From NCBI RefSeq assembly GCF_003003285.1, contig NZ_PVTP01000018.1:1-36276 (forward strand): a stretch of DNA of 36,276 nucleotides, in the 5' to 3' direction. Within the stretch, counting starts at the first letter, position 1. The number at the start of each line of letters is the position of its first letter. Position numbers and translations under genes: made by a program. Shown one piece after another: positions 1 through 8,400 of the stretch. The notes beneath the pieces are model-generated. The model did not search any database. It was not told where the DNA came from and was given only the letters and a program-made list of their open reading frames with translations. Origin of the DNA: Yoonia maritima. GTDB lineage: Bacteria; Pseudomonadota; Alphaproteobacteria; Rhodobacterales; Rhodobacteraceae.

Positions 1-54
1 ACCGCCAACACGCCGCATAATCAAACCAACCAGATGAGCCAGACTCTCTCTTAG
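1..54 (+). CDS. possible 3' end of an unidentified coding sequence
   Basis: A frame open from the left edge reads TANTPHNQTNQMSQTLS and stops at TAG 52-54. The tail could belong to a transposase, since the neighbourhood is full of mobile-element scars, but 17 residues are too few to name a family. It may equally be non-coding. Confidence 0.15.
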   Translation, partial: TANTPHNQTNQMSQTLS

Positions 55-94
55 TTTAGGCCCGCTTTGGTTCCAAAAAACCTGACGACGGACA

Positions 95-155
95 GGCGCC
101 CACGGGAGGACTCGAACCTTTATCTTAACCTGATTGAGCTACACTTTAGCGCTCG
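95..155 (-). pseudogene. broken tRNA relic (minus strand)
   Basis: Read on the minus strand, 118-95 gives a T-arm and acceptor 3' strand (GGTTCGAGTCCTCCCGTGGGCGCC-like, with CCA changed to CCT). About 15 bases before it lies a D-arm-like GTAGCTCAATCAGG. The anticodon arm expected between them is missing, so this is a tRNA with an internal deletion and should not be functional. Its identity cannot be recovered because the anticodon is gone. Confidence 0.4.
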
Positions 156-181
156 CCCGCCACCTGGAAACACCATAAACT

Positions 182-218
182 GATGGCTTGACGCTAACAA
201 GCCATCGGCTCGTTAGCG
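182..218. other. two overlapping, mutually exclusive hairpins
   Basis: GATGGCTTG (182-190) pairs perfectly with CAAGCCATC (198-206) around a 7-base loop. CGCTAAC (192-198) pairs perfectly with GTTAGCG (212-218). The arms overlap at base 198, so only one hairpin can form at a time. No coding sequence follows closely; nothing else recognisable is seen between about 156 and 410. Confidence 0.4.
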
Positions 219-412
219 TAGCGCCCTAATTGCAAGGCACATGCCAATACGAGAGCAGTAGTGGTTTTGCCAAGAACGATCTGGACGCCCCCGATAACAT
301 CAGTGGTTTTTTTATGCTGCACCAAGATATCTATTTACTTGTTTGCATGTGCCCGCTGATGATTGTTGCTTTTCTCTGATTTTGTCATCTGCTAAGCAGC
401 GCTGGTGGATAT

Positions 413-460
413 GGCCCCGTAGCTCAATTGGACAGAGCACAAATAGCACCCTAAATGCTA
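413..460 (+). pseudogene. tRNA-like 5' half with displaced anticodon-like hairpin
   Basis: GGCCCCG (413-419), TA, GCTC (422-425), a 9-base loop and GAGC (435-438) form a good acceptor 5' strand and D-arm, like an alphaproteobacterial tRNA-Arg. A 5-bp stem TAGCA/TGCTA (444-448/456-460) then closes the 7-base loop CCCTAAA. It sits four bases too far downstream and lacks U33. No T-arm or matching acceptor 3' strand follows. This is a decayed tRNA, probably not functional. Confidence 0.4.
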
Positions 461-572
461 CCATGTGCGGGCATCCATTTGAAACGGGACAGTTTTTAGA
501 TGGTAGGCATCCCACTTGCTTACCAAGTTGACAACGTTGGGGGATTTATCCAATACCCTCAGCACAAGGTGC

Positions 573-650
573 GGGCCGTTAGCTCAGCTGGATTAGAGCA
601 GGGAACTTCTAATTCTCAGGTCGGGGGTTCGAGTCCTCCACGGCTCGCCA
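573..650 (+). tRNA. tRNA-Arg (anticodon UCU)
   Basis: The fold is complete by eye: acceptor GGGCCGT (573-579) with ACGGCTC (640-646), one G-U; D-stem GCTC/GAGC (582-585/596-599); anticodon stem GGGAA/TTCTC (601-605/613-617) with loop CTTCTAA (606-612), giving anticodon TCT, which reads AGA; T-stem GGGGG/CCTCC (623-627/635-639) with loop TTCGAGT. Discriminator G and an encoded CCA (648-650) follow. Two G-U pairs outside the acceptor make it slightly weak, and relics nearby raise the possibility of recent decay, but every structural element is present. Confidence 0.8.
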
Positions 651-920
651 ATTTCTCGAAAAAGTGACGTTCGACATCTAAAGTCCGTTTTTGCGACAAA
701 AAACGGTTTTTGGTGCAGATATTTGGCTCGCTATGGATTTAGTGCATATAGTTCAGAGGCTTATTTTGATTTCTGCGCTTCTCTAGCTCTCACATCCCTC
801 AAGCCTTCGCACAGTGTCCAGGATGTTGGATCGCGCGGAGGCGATGCTCTCTAGGCCAGTCCTTCAATGACGGCCCTAACCGGACCTTGGCGTTGAAGCT
901 CGACGCTGCGCGGCAGCATC

Positions 921-1026
921 CCCAAAGCGGACATTGGCGGTTACGTGTAGCATTTTGCATCGATGGACGGCCGAAATGCGGGACGAAGCTCCCATCTACC
1001 TACAACCGACCAATGTCCGCTTTGGG
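921..1026. repeat. 106-bp palindromic element with nested arms
   Basis: The outer arms are a perfect 17-bp inverted repeat, CCCAAAGCGGACATTGG (921-937) and its complement (1010-1026). An inner pair GCATTT/AAATGC (950-955/974-979) nests inside. The whole could fold as one long cruciform or RNA hairpin. Size and symmetry suggest a MITE- or REP-like intergenic element rather than a terminator. The rest of 651-1275 shows no gene I can support. Confidence 0.55.
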
Positions 1027-1275
1027 AGTAAAGTTCCAAAAGTGATGGTTTTTTGGAACGACATTCGGATATGGCTAATTTGTCCTAGTACGGGTTTATC
1101 TACCATGGCAGTTTTGTAGGCAAATAGCTTTTGAAAGGTTTATGCAAGTTTGAATTGGACAGTTTACTACTAAAACCCTATCGACGGTTAATCGTAGTCT
1201 CGCGGGCCGTGGTTGTAGGGTGCGGAAAAAAACGATGCTAGGCGTGGCGTATTCATTATACGGCCTTGGCCTATT

Positions 1276-2655
1276 TCATTCCGATACTATGGCCCTCTTC
1301 CATTCTCCGCGATAAATGCGCCGGTGGAACGCTGGAAATTTGATGCATTCTTCGAATAGCAGGATCGACAGAACCCAGATGACCGACAGGTCAAAGTACA
1401 ACACCGCCAGCGCCGTTGCAGGGACACGGAACAGCCACTGTGACCAGACAAAAATATGCATCACATAGACTGTGTCGCCGCTTGCACGAAGTGTGTTTCC
1501 GCAAATGGCATTGGAGCCTTTGGGGAAGGGCAAAATGAGCAAGATCGGTAGGAAGCTCAGCAGAAATGACCGCGTTTGCGTGTTCAAATCTGAATACAGG
1601 TAACTGGCTGATAAGCAGACTATGAGAAAAATCGCAGCGACAAATGCTGCTGCGATAAAGGCTCCGCGCCATGCGCTGCTAAGGAAGCGATCTAGCACTT
1701 GCTCTTGTTCATTCTGTCCCAACAGCTGCGCCACTATAATGCCAGTTGCTTGCGCCCATTGCATCCCGATTGTTCCTGCAACCATGATCCAAGGCGCGAT
1801 GAGCGTCATGGCGGCGAATGCGTTCAGGCTCAGCTTTGCATATATTAGCGTGCAGATATGGGTCGCGAAGGTCGCGCTAAAGAAGGTCACGGCAATGGGT
1901 AACGCAAAGATCAAATGCCGCTTCAGTGTCTGCGCGAAATTTGTCTGACGCCAGCCGTGTATTTTGCGAAGGTAGCTGTCATGCCGTGACAGTTGGTAAA
2001 TCAGAAAGCTAACTTGGACTGTCGCTGCGATGGCGCTTCCTATCGCCGCTCCGGTTACACCTAGGGCTGGTAACCCCCAGTAACCATGGATGAACGCAAT
2101 GCTTGCCACGATGTTGATCGGCAGTGAGAGGCAAAAGCTATACAGCGAAATTTTGGTTCGTCCGCAGCCGTTGAAAAAGCTCGACAAGCATTGGCCGATG
2201 GCTTCGGCCAGGATGACGATTGCGAACACAGCAAGGTAATCTTTGGCAAGGGTCGCGACTTCGCCAGTTGGTGCCATTATGCCAACGACCGTGCCGCCAA
2301 ATATCGAAATGATGGCGAGCCCGATGCAGCCCACAACCACACTGATCGTCATACCCGAAGCAAGGACCGACTTGATAAAGACTGGGTCGCGGGTACCATA
2401 TGCCTGTGCTGTACGAATTTGCATGGCGTTGGAAAACGCGAGTATCGCGCCCAGCACGAAACCAGCGATGGCGGCAGCAAGGCCCATCGCTGCAAGTGAT
2501 ATTTCACCCAATGCCGCGACAAGATATGCATCTATCACGACGGTGCCGTGAAGCATGATTGCTTTTAGCGTCATCGGCCACGCTAACGCGAATATATCAC
2601 GTGATTTAGGGCCCGAGGTGGTCGATACAGTAGGTCTAGATTTCGTCCACGACAT
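1276..2655 (-). CDS. MATE-family multidrug/organic-cation efflux protein
   Basis: This 459-residue, very hydrophobic protein has about twelve predicted membrane spans, the usual size for NorM/DinF-type MATE antiporters. The opening segment, with FALAWPMTLKAIMLHG followed by a second hydrophobic span ending in a YLVAALGEISLAAMG stretch, matches the first two helices of the family. A second half beginning near residue 230 repeats the pattern. Such proteins sit in the inner membrane and exchange Na+ or H+ for drugs or metabolites. It starts 86 bp downstream of the GntR gene on the same strand, so the two may share a transcript. The substrate is unknown; export of a by-product of uronate metabolism is only a guess from position. 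Confidence 0.85.
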   Translation of the reverse strand: MSWTKSRPTVSTTSGPKSRDIFALAWPMTLKAIMLHGTVVIDAYLVAALGEISLAAMGLAAAIAGFVLGAILAFSNAMQIRTAQAYGTRDPVFIKSVLASGMTISVVVGCIGLAIISIFGGTVVGIMAPTGEVATLAKDYLAVFAIVILAEAIGQCLSSFFNGCGRTKISLYSFCLSLPINIVASIAFIHGYWGLPALGVTGAAIGSAIAATVQVSFLIYQLSRHDSYLRKIHGWRQTNFAQTLKRHLIFALPIAVTFFSATFATHICTLIYAKLSLNAFAAMTLIAPWIMVAGTIGMQWAQATGIIVAQLLGQNEQEQVLDRFLSSAWRGAFIAAAFVAAIFLIVCLSASYLYSDLNTQTRSFLLSFLPILLILPFPKGSNAICGNTLRASGDTVYVMHIFVWSQWLFRVPATALAVLYFDLSVIWVLSILLFEECIKFPAFHRRIYRGEWKRAIVSE

Positions 2656-2682
2656 CGATGTTTTCGACCTGTGACTGCTAAA

Positions 2683-2700
2683 CTGCGAGTATTTTTGCAG
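2683..2700. repeat. 18-bp repeat copy A (short dyad)
   Basis: CTGCGAGTATTTTTGCAG lies between the GntR and MATE genes. The identical 18 bases recur at 26024-26041 inside an IS110-type reading frame. The ends CTGC/GCAG are complementary. It may be a fragment of an insertion sequence or a common short motif of this lineage. Confidence 0.4.
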
Positions 2701-2741
2701 ATATATTAGGTTTATGTCGTGCTGCTGTTTTCTGTTCTGTC

Positions 2742-3434
2742 TCAGTCATAGGCGTGCTCAAAATAGCTCGCCTTGGTTGCAGATATTCCCTCAATTGTTT
2801 CGTCCAATCGCGACAGGTGCAGCATTCCAATTTCGACGGCCCTGTCAGGATCATGTTTTTTGACGGCCTCAGCAATTGCCTTATGATCAGCCACCAGTTC
2901 GGGCATGCGGTCTTCCTTAGCAAGGCCAAGCATACAAAGGCGATCGACCTTGGACTTTTCGCTCATGATGACATCAAAGGCAAAGTCGGCCTGCGCAATT
3001 GTGCAAAGGGTTTTGTGAAATTCGTAATCAAGTGCACCAAAGCTATCAAAGTCCCTATCTCTGATGGCTTTTTCTTGCTGAGCTAGCGCCATATCGAGTT
3101 GTGCAGCACCTTGCGCATCGCAGTATTTAGCTGCTCTTTGCAGGACTTTGCTTTCGACAGCAGCTCGCACAAAGCGTGATTTTTCAATCTCTCGCATCGA
3201 GAAGCGCCTTACTTCCGTTGCGCGCTGAGGGCGGATCAGCAGAAGGTCAAGATTGGCGAGACGGCTAAACGCGTCACGCACGGGCTGGCGTGAAACGCCA
3301 AACTGGGCCGCGATATCGGCTTCCGAGATTTTGTCACCGGGCCGCAGGTTTAACGACAAGATCTCCTCGTGAAGATAGTCAAAAATGTCATCGACGTTGG
3401 TTCGTCGGTCGCCGCGTTGGGTTGCTTGCCCCAT
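2742..3434 (-). CDS. GntR-family transcriptional regulator, FCD (FadR) type; probable uronate/alginate regulator
   Basis: This is a 230-residue protein. Residues about 10-75 form the winged helix-turn-helix (IFDYLHEEILSLNLRPGD, then ISEADIAAQFGVSRQPVRDA). The rest is an all-helical FCD ligand domain with the spaced acidic/His metal residues typical of the family (DYEFHKTL, ADHKAIAEA, MLHLSRLDE). The ATG at 3434 is preferred over the GTG at 3437 because GGAG lies about 8 bases before it. It is transcribed away from the alginate ABC operon across a 385-bp gap holding GTATAC-type sites of the UxuR kind. It is therefore the likely repressor of that operon, and of the TRAP operon that has the same motif. 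The effector would be a uronate such as KDG or DEH, by family analogy. Confidence 0.88.
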   Translation of the reverse strand: MGQATQRGDRRTNVDDIFDYLHEEILSLNLRPGDKISEADIAAQFGVSRQPVRDAFSRLANLDLLLIRPQRATEVRRFSMREIEKSRFVRAAVESKVLQRAAKYCDAQGAAQLDMALAQQEKAIRDRDFDSFGALDYEFHKTLCTIAQADFAFDVIMSEKSKVDRLCMLGLAKEDRMPELVADHKAIAEAVKKHDPDRAVEIGMLHLSRLDETIEGISATKASYFEHAYD

Positions 3435-3700
3435 CACATTGTCTCCATCTTGTGTTCACGCGCTGCGTCACAAGGAACTTGCTGCGCAACTGTCATTCTT
3501 TAGGTCATTGCTCGCTTAAAGCAGCAAATCTTTGCACGCATCTCGATCATAGCCGGCCGCAAAATGGAAGGGGGCGGGCACTTTGAATCTCTTACTGTAA
3601 CTGCAAGCCGCGTATTCCATGTCGCGACGCGCCAGACCGAGCTATCGAGGTGCGCATGTGTTCCTTACTTTTTCTACCATATCGCCGGTTTCGTTAAGGT

Positions 3701-3747
3701 GTATACCATTTCAGACTAGTATACCAGAACATTTACTAGTATACCAG
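3701..3747. promoter_or_regulatory. tandem GntR-type operators before the alginate ABC operon
   Basis: ACTAGTATACCAG occurs exactly twice, at 3715-3727 and 3735-3747, starting 20 bp apart (about two helical turns). A further GTATACC lies at 3701-3707. The reverse complement CTGGTATACTAGT contains the TGGTATAC core known from UxuR/ExuR-class GntR operators. The rest of 3435-3819 shows no gene I can support. The ATPase start follows at 3820. Confidence 0.65.
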
Positions 3748-3819
3748 TTTGAGGCGGAGACGAATCAACCGCAGGGTTCAAGTGCATCACGAGGAGGTGG
3801 TGCATGTAGGGGAGGGACC

Positions 3820-4923
3820 ATGTCCGGAGTTAGCCTTAAAGGTATCGTAAAGTCCTATGGTGCGCTGCAAGTGGTGCACGGGATCGATCTAGAAGTGCAG
3901 GAGCAAGAGTTCGTTGTTCTTGTCGGCCCTTCGGGTTGCGGTAAGTCGACAACGCTAAGGATGATCGCGGGCCTTGAAGAGATCACAGGTGGTGACCTAG
4001 CGATTGACGGCCGGCACGTGAACCGTGTTGCCCCCAAAGATCGAGATGTGGCAATGGTTTTCCAAAACTACGCGCTTTATCCACATCTTAACGTCGCTGA
4101 AAACATCGCTTTTGGCTTACGCATTCGCAAGGAAAGCAAAGAACATATCGCGTCATCGGTGGACGAGGTTGGCAATATTCTTGGCCTTACCCCTTATCTC
4201 GAACGCCGTCCAGCAGACCTGTCTGGTGGTCAGCGTCAAAGGGTGGCGATGGGCCGTGCCATCGTGCGGCGTCCCAAAGTTTTCCTGTTTGATGAGCCGC
4301 TGTCGAACCTGGACGCCAAGCTTCGCACTCAGATGCGTGCTGAAATAAAGCGCCTGCATAAGCGTCTTGGCGCGACATCAATTTACGTGACCCACGATCA
4401 GGTCGAAGCAATGACGCTGGCCGATCGTATTGTTGTTATGCACGACGGACGGATTGAACAGATCGGCACGCCGATGGAACTGTTCTTGAACCCCGCAAAT
4501 ACTTTTGTTGCCGGATTTTTAGGTTCGCCACCGATGAATATGGTCAAGGCTACCATCTCAACCGGAGATCAGGGCCCTGTTGCGACATTTAGCGGAGGCT
4601 CTTTGCAGCTCTCTCAAATCTCGGCACTACAGAATGCGGTCGGCCAAGAGGTGATCCTTGGCATTCGGCCAGAGTTCGTGACCGTCGCGGATAACACCAC
4701 AGAAAATTGCGTTCCCGTCGAGGTCGATTTAATCGAAACGCTGGGATCAGAGGCTCTCATCCATGCGACCTTACAAGATGACCCATTCGTCATTCGTACC
4801 GAAACTGTCGGTCAGATGGCTATCTTAGACGGCATTTCCGGGTTCACGATTGCGCCGGATTTGATCCGTGTCTTCGACGCTGAAACCGGCCAAGCATTGC
4901 CCGGTCAGGTGCTCAAGCAATGA
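3820..4923 (+). CDS. ABC transporter ATPase, AlgS/UgpC-like (alginate oligosaccharide import)
   Basis: The 367-residue CUT1-type ATPase has Walker A GPSGCGKST (36-44), Q-loop in VFQNY (80-84), signature LSGGQ (134-138), Walker B VFLFDEP (154-160) and the H-loop His192. A C-terminal TOBE/MalK-like regulatory domain follows from about residue 235. The frame is open further upstream to 3619, but the start at 3820 has GGGGAGGG just before it and gives the normal N-terminus. The stop overlaps the next ATG (ATGA), indicating translational coupling. It powers the two permeases that follow. The name AlgS rests on gene context, because ATPases of this class look alike regardless of substrate. Confidence 0.88.
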   Translation: MSGVSLKGIVKSYGALQVVHGIDLEVQEQEFVVLVGPSGCGKSTTLRMIAGLEEITGGDLAIDGRHVNRVAPKDRDVAMVFQNYALYPHLNVAENIAFGLRIRKESKEHIASSVDEVGNILGLTPYLERRPADLSGGQRQRVAMGRAIVRRPKVFLFDEPLSNLDAKLRTQMRAEIKRLHKRLGATSIYVTHDQVEAMTLADRIVVMHDGRIEQIGTPMELFLNPANTFVAGFLGSPPMNMVKATISTGDQGPVATFSGGSLQLSQISALQNAVGQEVILGIRPEFVTVADNTTENCVPVEVDLIETLGSEALIHATLQDDPFVIRTETVGQMAILDGISGFTIAPDLIRVFDAETGQALPGQVLKQ

Positions 4924-5915
4924 GTAACGATCCCAACTTCTCTGGTCCGACTACCGAAGAGCTGGTTTTTGACGCCAGCGAGGCCAAGCGGCACCGCAAA
5001 GCAAGCCGTATCGTGCGGGTGGGAGACCACCTAAAACGGGAATGGCAGCTTTATGTGATGCTATTGCCAACCATTATTTGGCTGCTCGTCTTTCTGTACA
5101 AGCCCATGTACGGGCTTCAAATTGCGTTCAAGGATTACTCGATTTTCCGCGGTGTCGCAGGCAGCCCTTGGGTTGGGTTCGAACACTTCGAGACCCTGTT
5201 CAATAACGATCAATTCCTACGGGCATTGAAGAACACGATCATAATCAGCTTTTATGGGCTGCTCTTTGGCTTTCCGATGCCAATTCTCTTGGCGTTGATG
5301 TTCAACGAAGTCCTGAACCAGACCTTCAAAAAGACGGCGCAGACGATTGTCTATCTGCCGCACTTTATCTCTTCTGTGATCATTGCTGGTATTGTCATGA
5401 CGGCATTTTCGCCCTCGGCGGGGATCGTCAATACGTTCCTCGGCTGGTTTGGCATTGATTCAATTTACTTCCTGACAAAGCCGGAATGGTTCCGTCCGAT
5501 CTTTATCGGCACCGGAATTTGGCAAGAAGCAGGTTTTCAATCGATCGTTTATCTTGCGGCCATCGCTGGGGTTTCACCCACGCTGTATGAAAGCGCTGTC
5601 GTTGATGGTGCCTCGCGCTGGCAGATGATGTGGAAAATAACGATCCCTTCTATCATGCCAACGATCATCATTATGTTGATCATCCGCATTGGTAACATCC
5701 TCGAAGTTTCGTTTGAGATGATCATCCTTCTTTACCAGCCCGCGACGTATGAAACGGCTGATGTTGTGAACACGTATATCTACCGGCAGGGCCTGCAGGG
5801 CGGGCAATACGATTTCGCCGCCGCAGCGGGACTGTTCAATGCCTTCGTCGCCTTCGTTCTTGTGATGACCGCGAACACCATCTCCAAACGCTATTCGCGC
5901 ACGTCACTTTGGTAG
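4920..5915 (+). CDS. ABC transporter permease, AlgM1/LplB-like
   Basis: This 331-residue inner-membrane protein has about six membrane spans after a 40-residue polar N-terminus. The segment LLPTIIWLLVFLYKPMYGLQ and the following FKDYSIFRGVAGS are typical of the LplB/AlgM1 branch of sugar permeases. The cytoplasmic EAA loop that docks the ATPase is YESAVVDGASRWQMMWKITI, about residue 222. In Sphingomonas sp. A1 the AlgM1-AlgM2 pair imports alginate, and the neighbouring PL15 lyase and AlgQ-like protein make the same role likely here. It overlaps the ATPase gene by four bases. Confidence 0.85.
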   Translation: MSNDPNFSGPTTEELVFDASEAKRHRKASRIVRVGDHLKREWQLYVMLLPTIIWLLVFLYKPMYGLQIAFKDYSIFRGVAGSPWVGFEHFETLFNNDQFLRALKNTIIISFYGLLFGFPMPILLALMFNEVLNQTFKKTAQTIVYLPHFISSVIIAGIVMTAFSPSAGIVNTFLGWFGIDSIYFLTKPEWFRPIFIGTGIWQEAGFQSIVYLAAIAGVSPTLYESAVVDGASRWQMMWKITIPSIMPTIIIMLIIRIGNILEVSFEMIILLYQPATYETADVVNTYIYRQGLQGGQYDFAAAAGLFNAFVAFVLVMTANTISKRYSRTSLW

Positions 5916-5928
5916 GGAGATCGAAGCA

Positions 5929-6810
5929 ATGGCAAATATGAATCTCTACTCTCGCGGCGATAAGCTTTTTGTAATCGTCAACATGGTGCTAATCGCGCTG
6001 TTCACGATCTCAACGTTGTATCCGTTCATCTACATCGCGTCATTGTCGATGAGCACCGGGTTCGAAGCACGTGCTGGTAACGTCATCCTGACACCCGTTG
6101 GCTTTACTCTCGAAGCCTATAAGCAAGTGCTGAGCGAACCGCAGTTTTGGATTAGCTACAAGAACACATTTATCTACACCATCGGTGGGACACTGATGAG
6201 CCTCGCGTTCATTATTCCTGGTGCTTATGCGCTGTCACGTCCGCAGCTTTATGGGCGACGGTTCTGGAACCTAATGGTGGCTTTCACCATGTGGTTCAAC
6301 GCAGGCCTTATTCCGTTCTTTCTGAACATGCGTGATCTGGGCCTATTAGACAGCTATTTCGGTATCATCATCGGGTTTGCCGTTAACGGCTTCAACATCA
6401 TCCTATTGCGCAACTTCTTTGAAGGTATTCCGCAGTCCTTTGAAGAGGCAGCGCGGATGGACGGCGCCAACGAATTTCAGGTCCTTTGGAAAGTCTATGC
6501 GCCACTATCGAAACCCGCCATCGCAACGGTCGCGTTGTTTTGTATCGTATCGCGCTGGAACGGGTTCTTTTGGGCGATGGTTCTGTTGCAGGACGAAGAC
6601 AAAATCCCGCTTCAAGTGTACCTGCGCCACGTCATCGTTGAATTAACCGATGATGAAGCCTTTGCCGCGACGCTGATCAACGCACCCTATTCTGTCGAAA
6701 CTGTCAGCGCAGCAATCATCGTCTGCTCAATCATTCCAATCCTGCTTATCTACCCCTTCCTCCAGAAATATTTCAGCAAGGGCATCTTGCTGGGCGGAGT
6801 GAAGGAATGA
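5929..6810 (+). CDS. ABC transporter permease, AlgM2/YtcP-like
   Basis: The 293-residue partner permease has six membrane spans. The opening hydrophobic segment VNMVLIALFTISTLYPFIYI and the family phrase GLIPFFLNMRDLGLLDSYFG identify the LplC/YtcP/AlgM2 branch. The EAA loop is FEEAARMDGANEFQVLWKVY, near residue 166. It starts 13 bp after the first permease with AGGGAGA in front. Together with its partner it should form the heterodimeric pore. Its stop codon lies within a short upstream in-frame extension of the next gene. Confidence 0.85.
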   Translation: MANMNLYSRGDKLFVIVNMVLIALFTISTLYPFIYIASLSMSTGFEARAGNVILTPVGFTLEAYKQVLSEPQFWISYKNTFIYTIGGTLMSLAFIIPGAYALSRPQLYGRRFWNLMVAFTMWFNAGLIPFFLNMRDLGLLDSYFGIIIGFAVNGFNIILLRNFFEGIPQSFEEAARMDGANEFQVLWKVYAPLSKPAIATVALFCIVSRWNGFFWAMVLLQDEDKIPLQVYLRHVIVELTDDEAFAATLINAPYSVETVSAAIIVCSIIPILLIYPFLQKYFSKGILLGGVKE

Positions 6811-6836
6811 CCACGTTCGCATTCAGGGAGGAAATC

Positions 6837-8384
6837 ATGCGAAATCTATCACTGTCTATCGCCATGTTGGCGACAACGGCTATCACGACACCGGCCTTTG
6901 CCGAAGGTCACCTCATGATCGTTGATAAACCGCTGGAACTGTCGATCCATATGCATTGGCCTCGTGCGCAGGGTTACAACGAAGATTACGCAGTCGAGCA
7001 AAAGGCGCGTGAACTGACTGGTGTTTCTCTGACCGAGGCGACGGTTGGCCGGAACACTAAAGATTCTGCAGAGGCTATGAACCTGCTTATCGCATCTGGA
7101 GATATGCCGGACATTGTTGGCGGTCACCTGATCAAGCAACCGGTTAACGAATATGGTCCTCAAGGCGCGTTTGTACCCTTGAACGATTTGGTTGCTGAAC
7201 ATGCACCAAATATTCAGGCGTTCTGGGATTCACATCCGGGCCTGCAAGAGGCGATCTCGGCTTATGATGGTAACTACTATTACATCCCATATCTGCCAGA
7301 TGGAAAATACGGTCGGGCCTATTTCATCCGCCAAGATTGGTTGGACACACTGGGGCTCGAACAGCCGCAGACCGTCGATGAACTGCATGATGTTCTGGTT
7401 GCTTTCCGCGACCAAGATCCAAACGGTAACGGCCTCAAAGATGAAGTTCCTTCGTTCTTCCGTAACTGGGAAGAAGTCATTCGGCTCGTGACATTCTGGG
7501 ATGCGCGTTCGTCGGGGTCAGACACGTACCATGATTTCTATGTCAACGATGACGGTCGTGTTGTGCACCCTTACGCACAGGAAGCTTACCGTGATGGGTT
7601 GGCTAACGTCGCAAAGTGGTACGAAGAGGGGTTGATCGACCCAGAGGTATTTACCCGTGGTTCATCCGCTCGCGAATATTTGCTAAGCGAAAACCTAGGT
7701 GGATTCACCCATGACTGGTTCGCTTCAACATCTGGCTACAATGCCGCGCTGGCGGATAAGGTTGAAGGCTTTAACTTTGCGCCGTTCTTGCCGCCTGAAT
7801 CCGTGTCGGGCGTCCGTATGGAAGAACACCGCCGTACGCCGATCAAACCTGACGGATGGGCAATCAGCCATACCAACGAAAACCTTGTTGAGACGATCAA
7901 ATATTTCGATTTTTGGTTCACCGAAGAGGGGCGTCTGTTGTCCAACTTTGGTGTCGAAGGTGAAACATGGGATATGGTCGATGGCCAACCTGTCTATAAA
8001 GACGCTGTCCTCAACAGCGGTGAACCTGTGAACGCGCAGATGTATGCGGTCGGTGCGCAGATTCAGCGCGGTTACTGGCAAGACTACCGTTATGAATGGC
8101 AGTGGACTGCAGACGCGGCGCGTAAAGGTATTGAACTATACGACCAACACGACCTTTTGGTTGATCAGTTCCTAGGCGTTGCTTTCACTGAAGATGAACA
8201 AGAAATCTATGATCGCTATTGGCCGTCGCTGCGCACCTACATGTTGGAACGTCAGCAGGCATGGGTTCTTGGTTCTGGCGACATTCAGCAAGATTGGGAT
8301 GCCTACGTCGAGACGCTCAATGACATGGGCTATGAACAGGTCATTGAAGTCATAAATTCGGCCTACGCCCGCCAATACGGCTGA
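6837..8384 (+). CDS. periplasmic alginate-oligosaccharide binding protein, AlgQ-like
   Basis: The 515-residue solute-binding protein begins with a Sec signal peptide (1-22, cleavage after AFA) and has no lipobox cysteine. Its length suits the large AlgQ1/AlgQ2/LipO-type binders rather than the 400-residue maltose type. An EF-hand-like loop, DPNGNGLKDE at 194-203, corresponds to the calcium loop known in AlgQ1 and AlgQ2. The start at 6837 is chosen over 6807 because GGGAGGAAATC precedes it and it opens directly into the signal peptide. It delivers oligosaccharides to the two permeases encoded just upstream. A terminator-like hairpin follows, which could raise its expression above that of the downstream enzymes. 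Confidence 0.88.
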   Translation: MRNLSLSIAMLATTAITTPAFAEGHLMIVDKPLELSIHMHWPRAQGYNEDYAVEQKARELTGVSLTEATVGRNTKDSAEAMNLLIASGDMPDIVGGHLIKQPVNEYGPQGAFVPLNDLVAEHAPNIQAFWDSHPGLQEAISAYDGNYYYIPYLPDGKYGRAYFIRQDWLDTLGLEQPQTVDELHDVLVAFRDQDPNGNGLKDEVPSFFRNWEEVIRLVTFWDARSSGSDTYHDFYVNDDGRVVHPYAQEAYRDGLANVAKWYEEGLIDPEVFTRGSSAREYLLSENLGGFTHDWFASTSGYNAALADKVEGFNFAPFLPPESVSGVRMEEHRRTPIKPDGWAISHTNENLVETIKYFDFWFTEEGRLLSNFGVEGETWDMVDGQPVYKDAVLNSGEPVNAQMYAVGAQIQRGYWQDYRYEWQWTADAARKGIELYDQHDLLVDQFLGVAFTEDEQEIYDRYWPSLRTYMLERQQAWVLGSGDIQQDWDAYVETLNDMGYEQVIEVINSAYARQYG

Positions 8385-8400
8385 TCCTCCAGCAGCCGAC

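Noticed and set aside
3619..3819. N-terminal extension of the first ABC ATPase
   Set aside because: The 67 added residues are not ATPase-like, cover the operator repeats, and a good ribosome site precedes the ATG at 3820.
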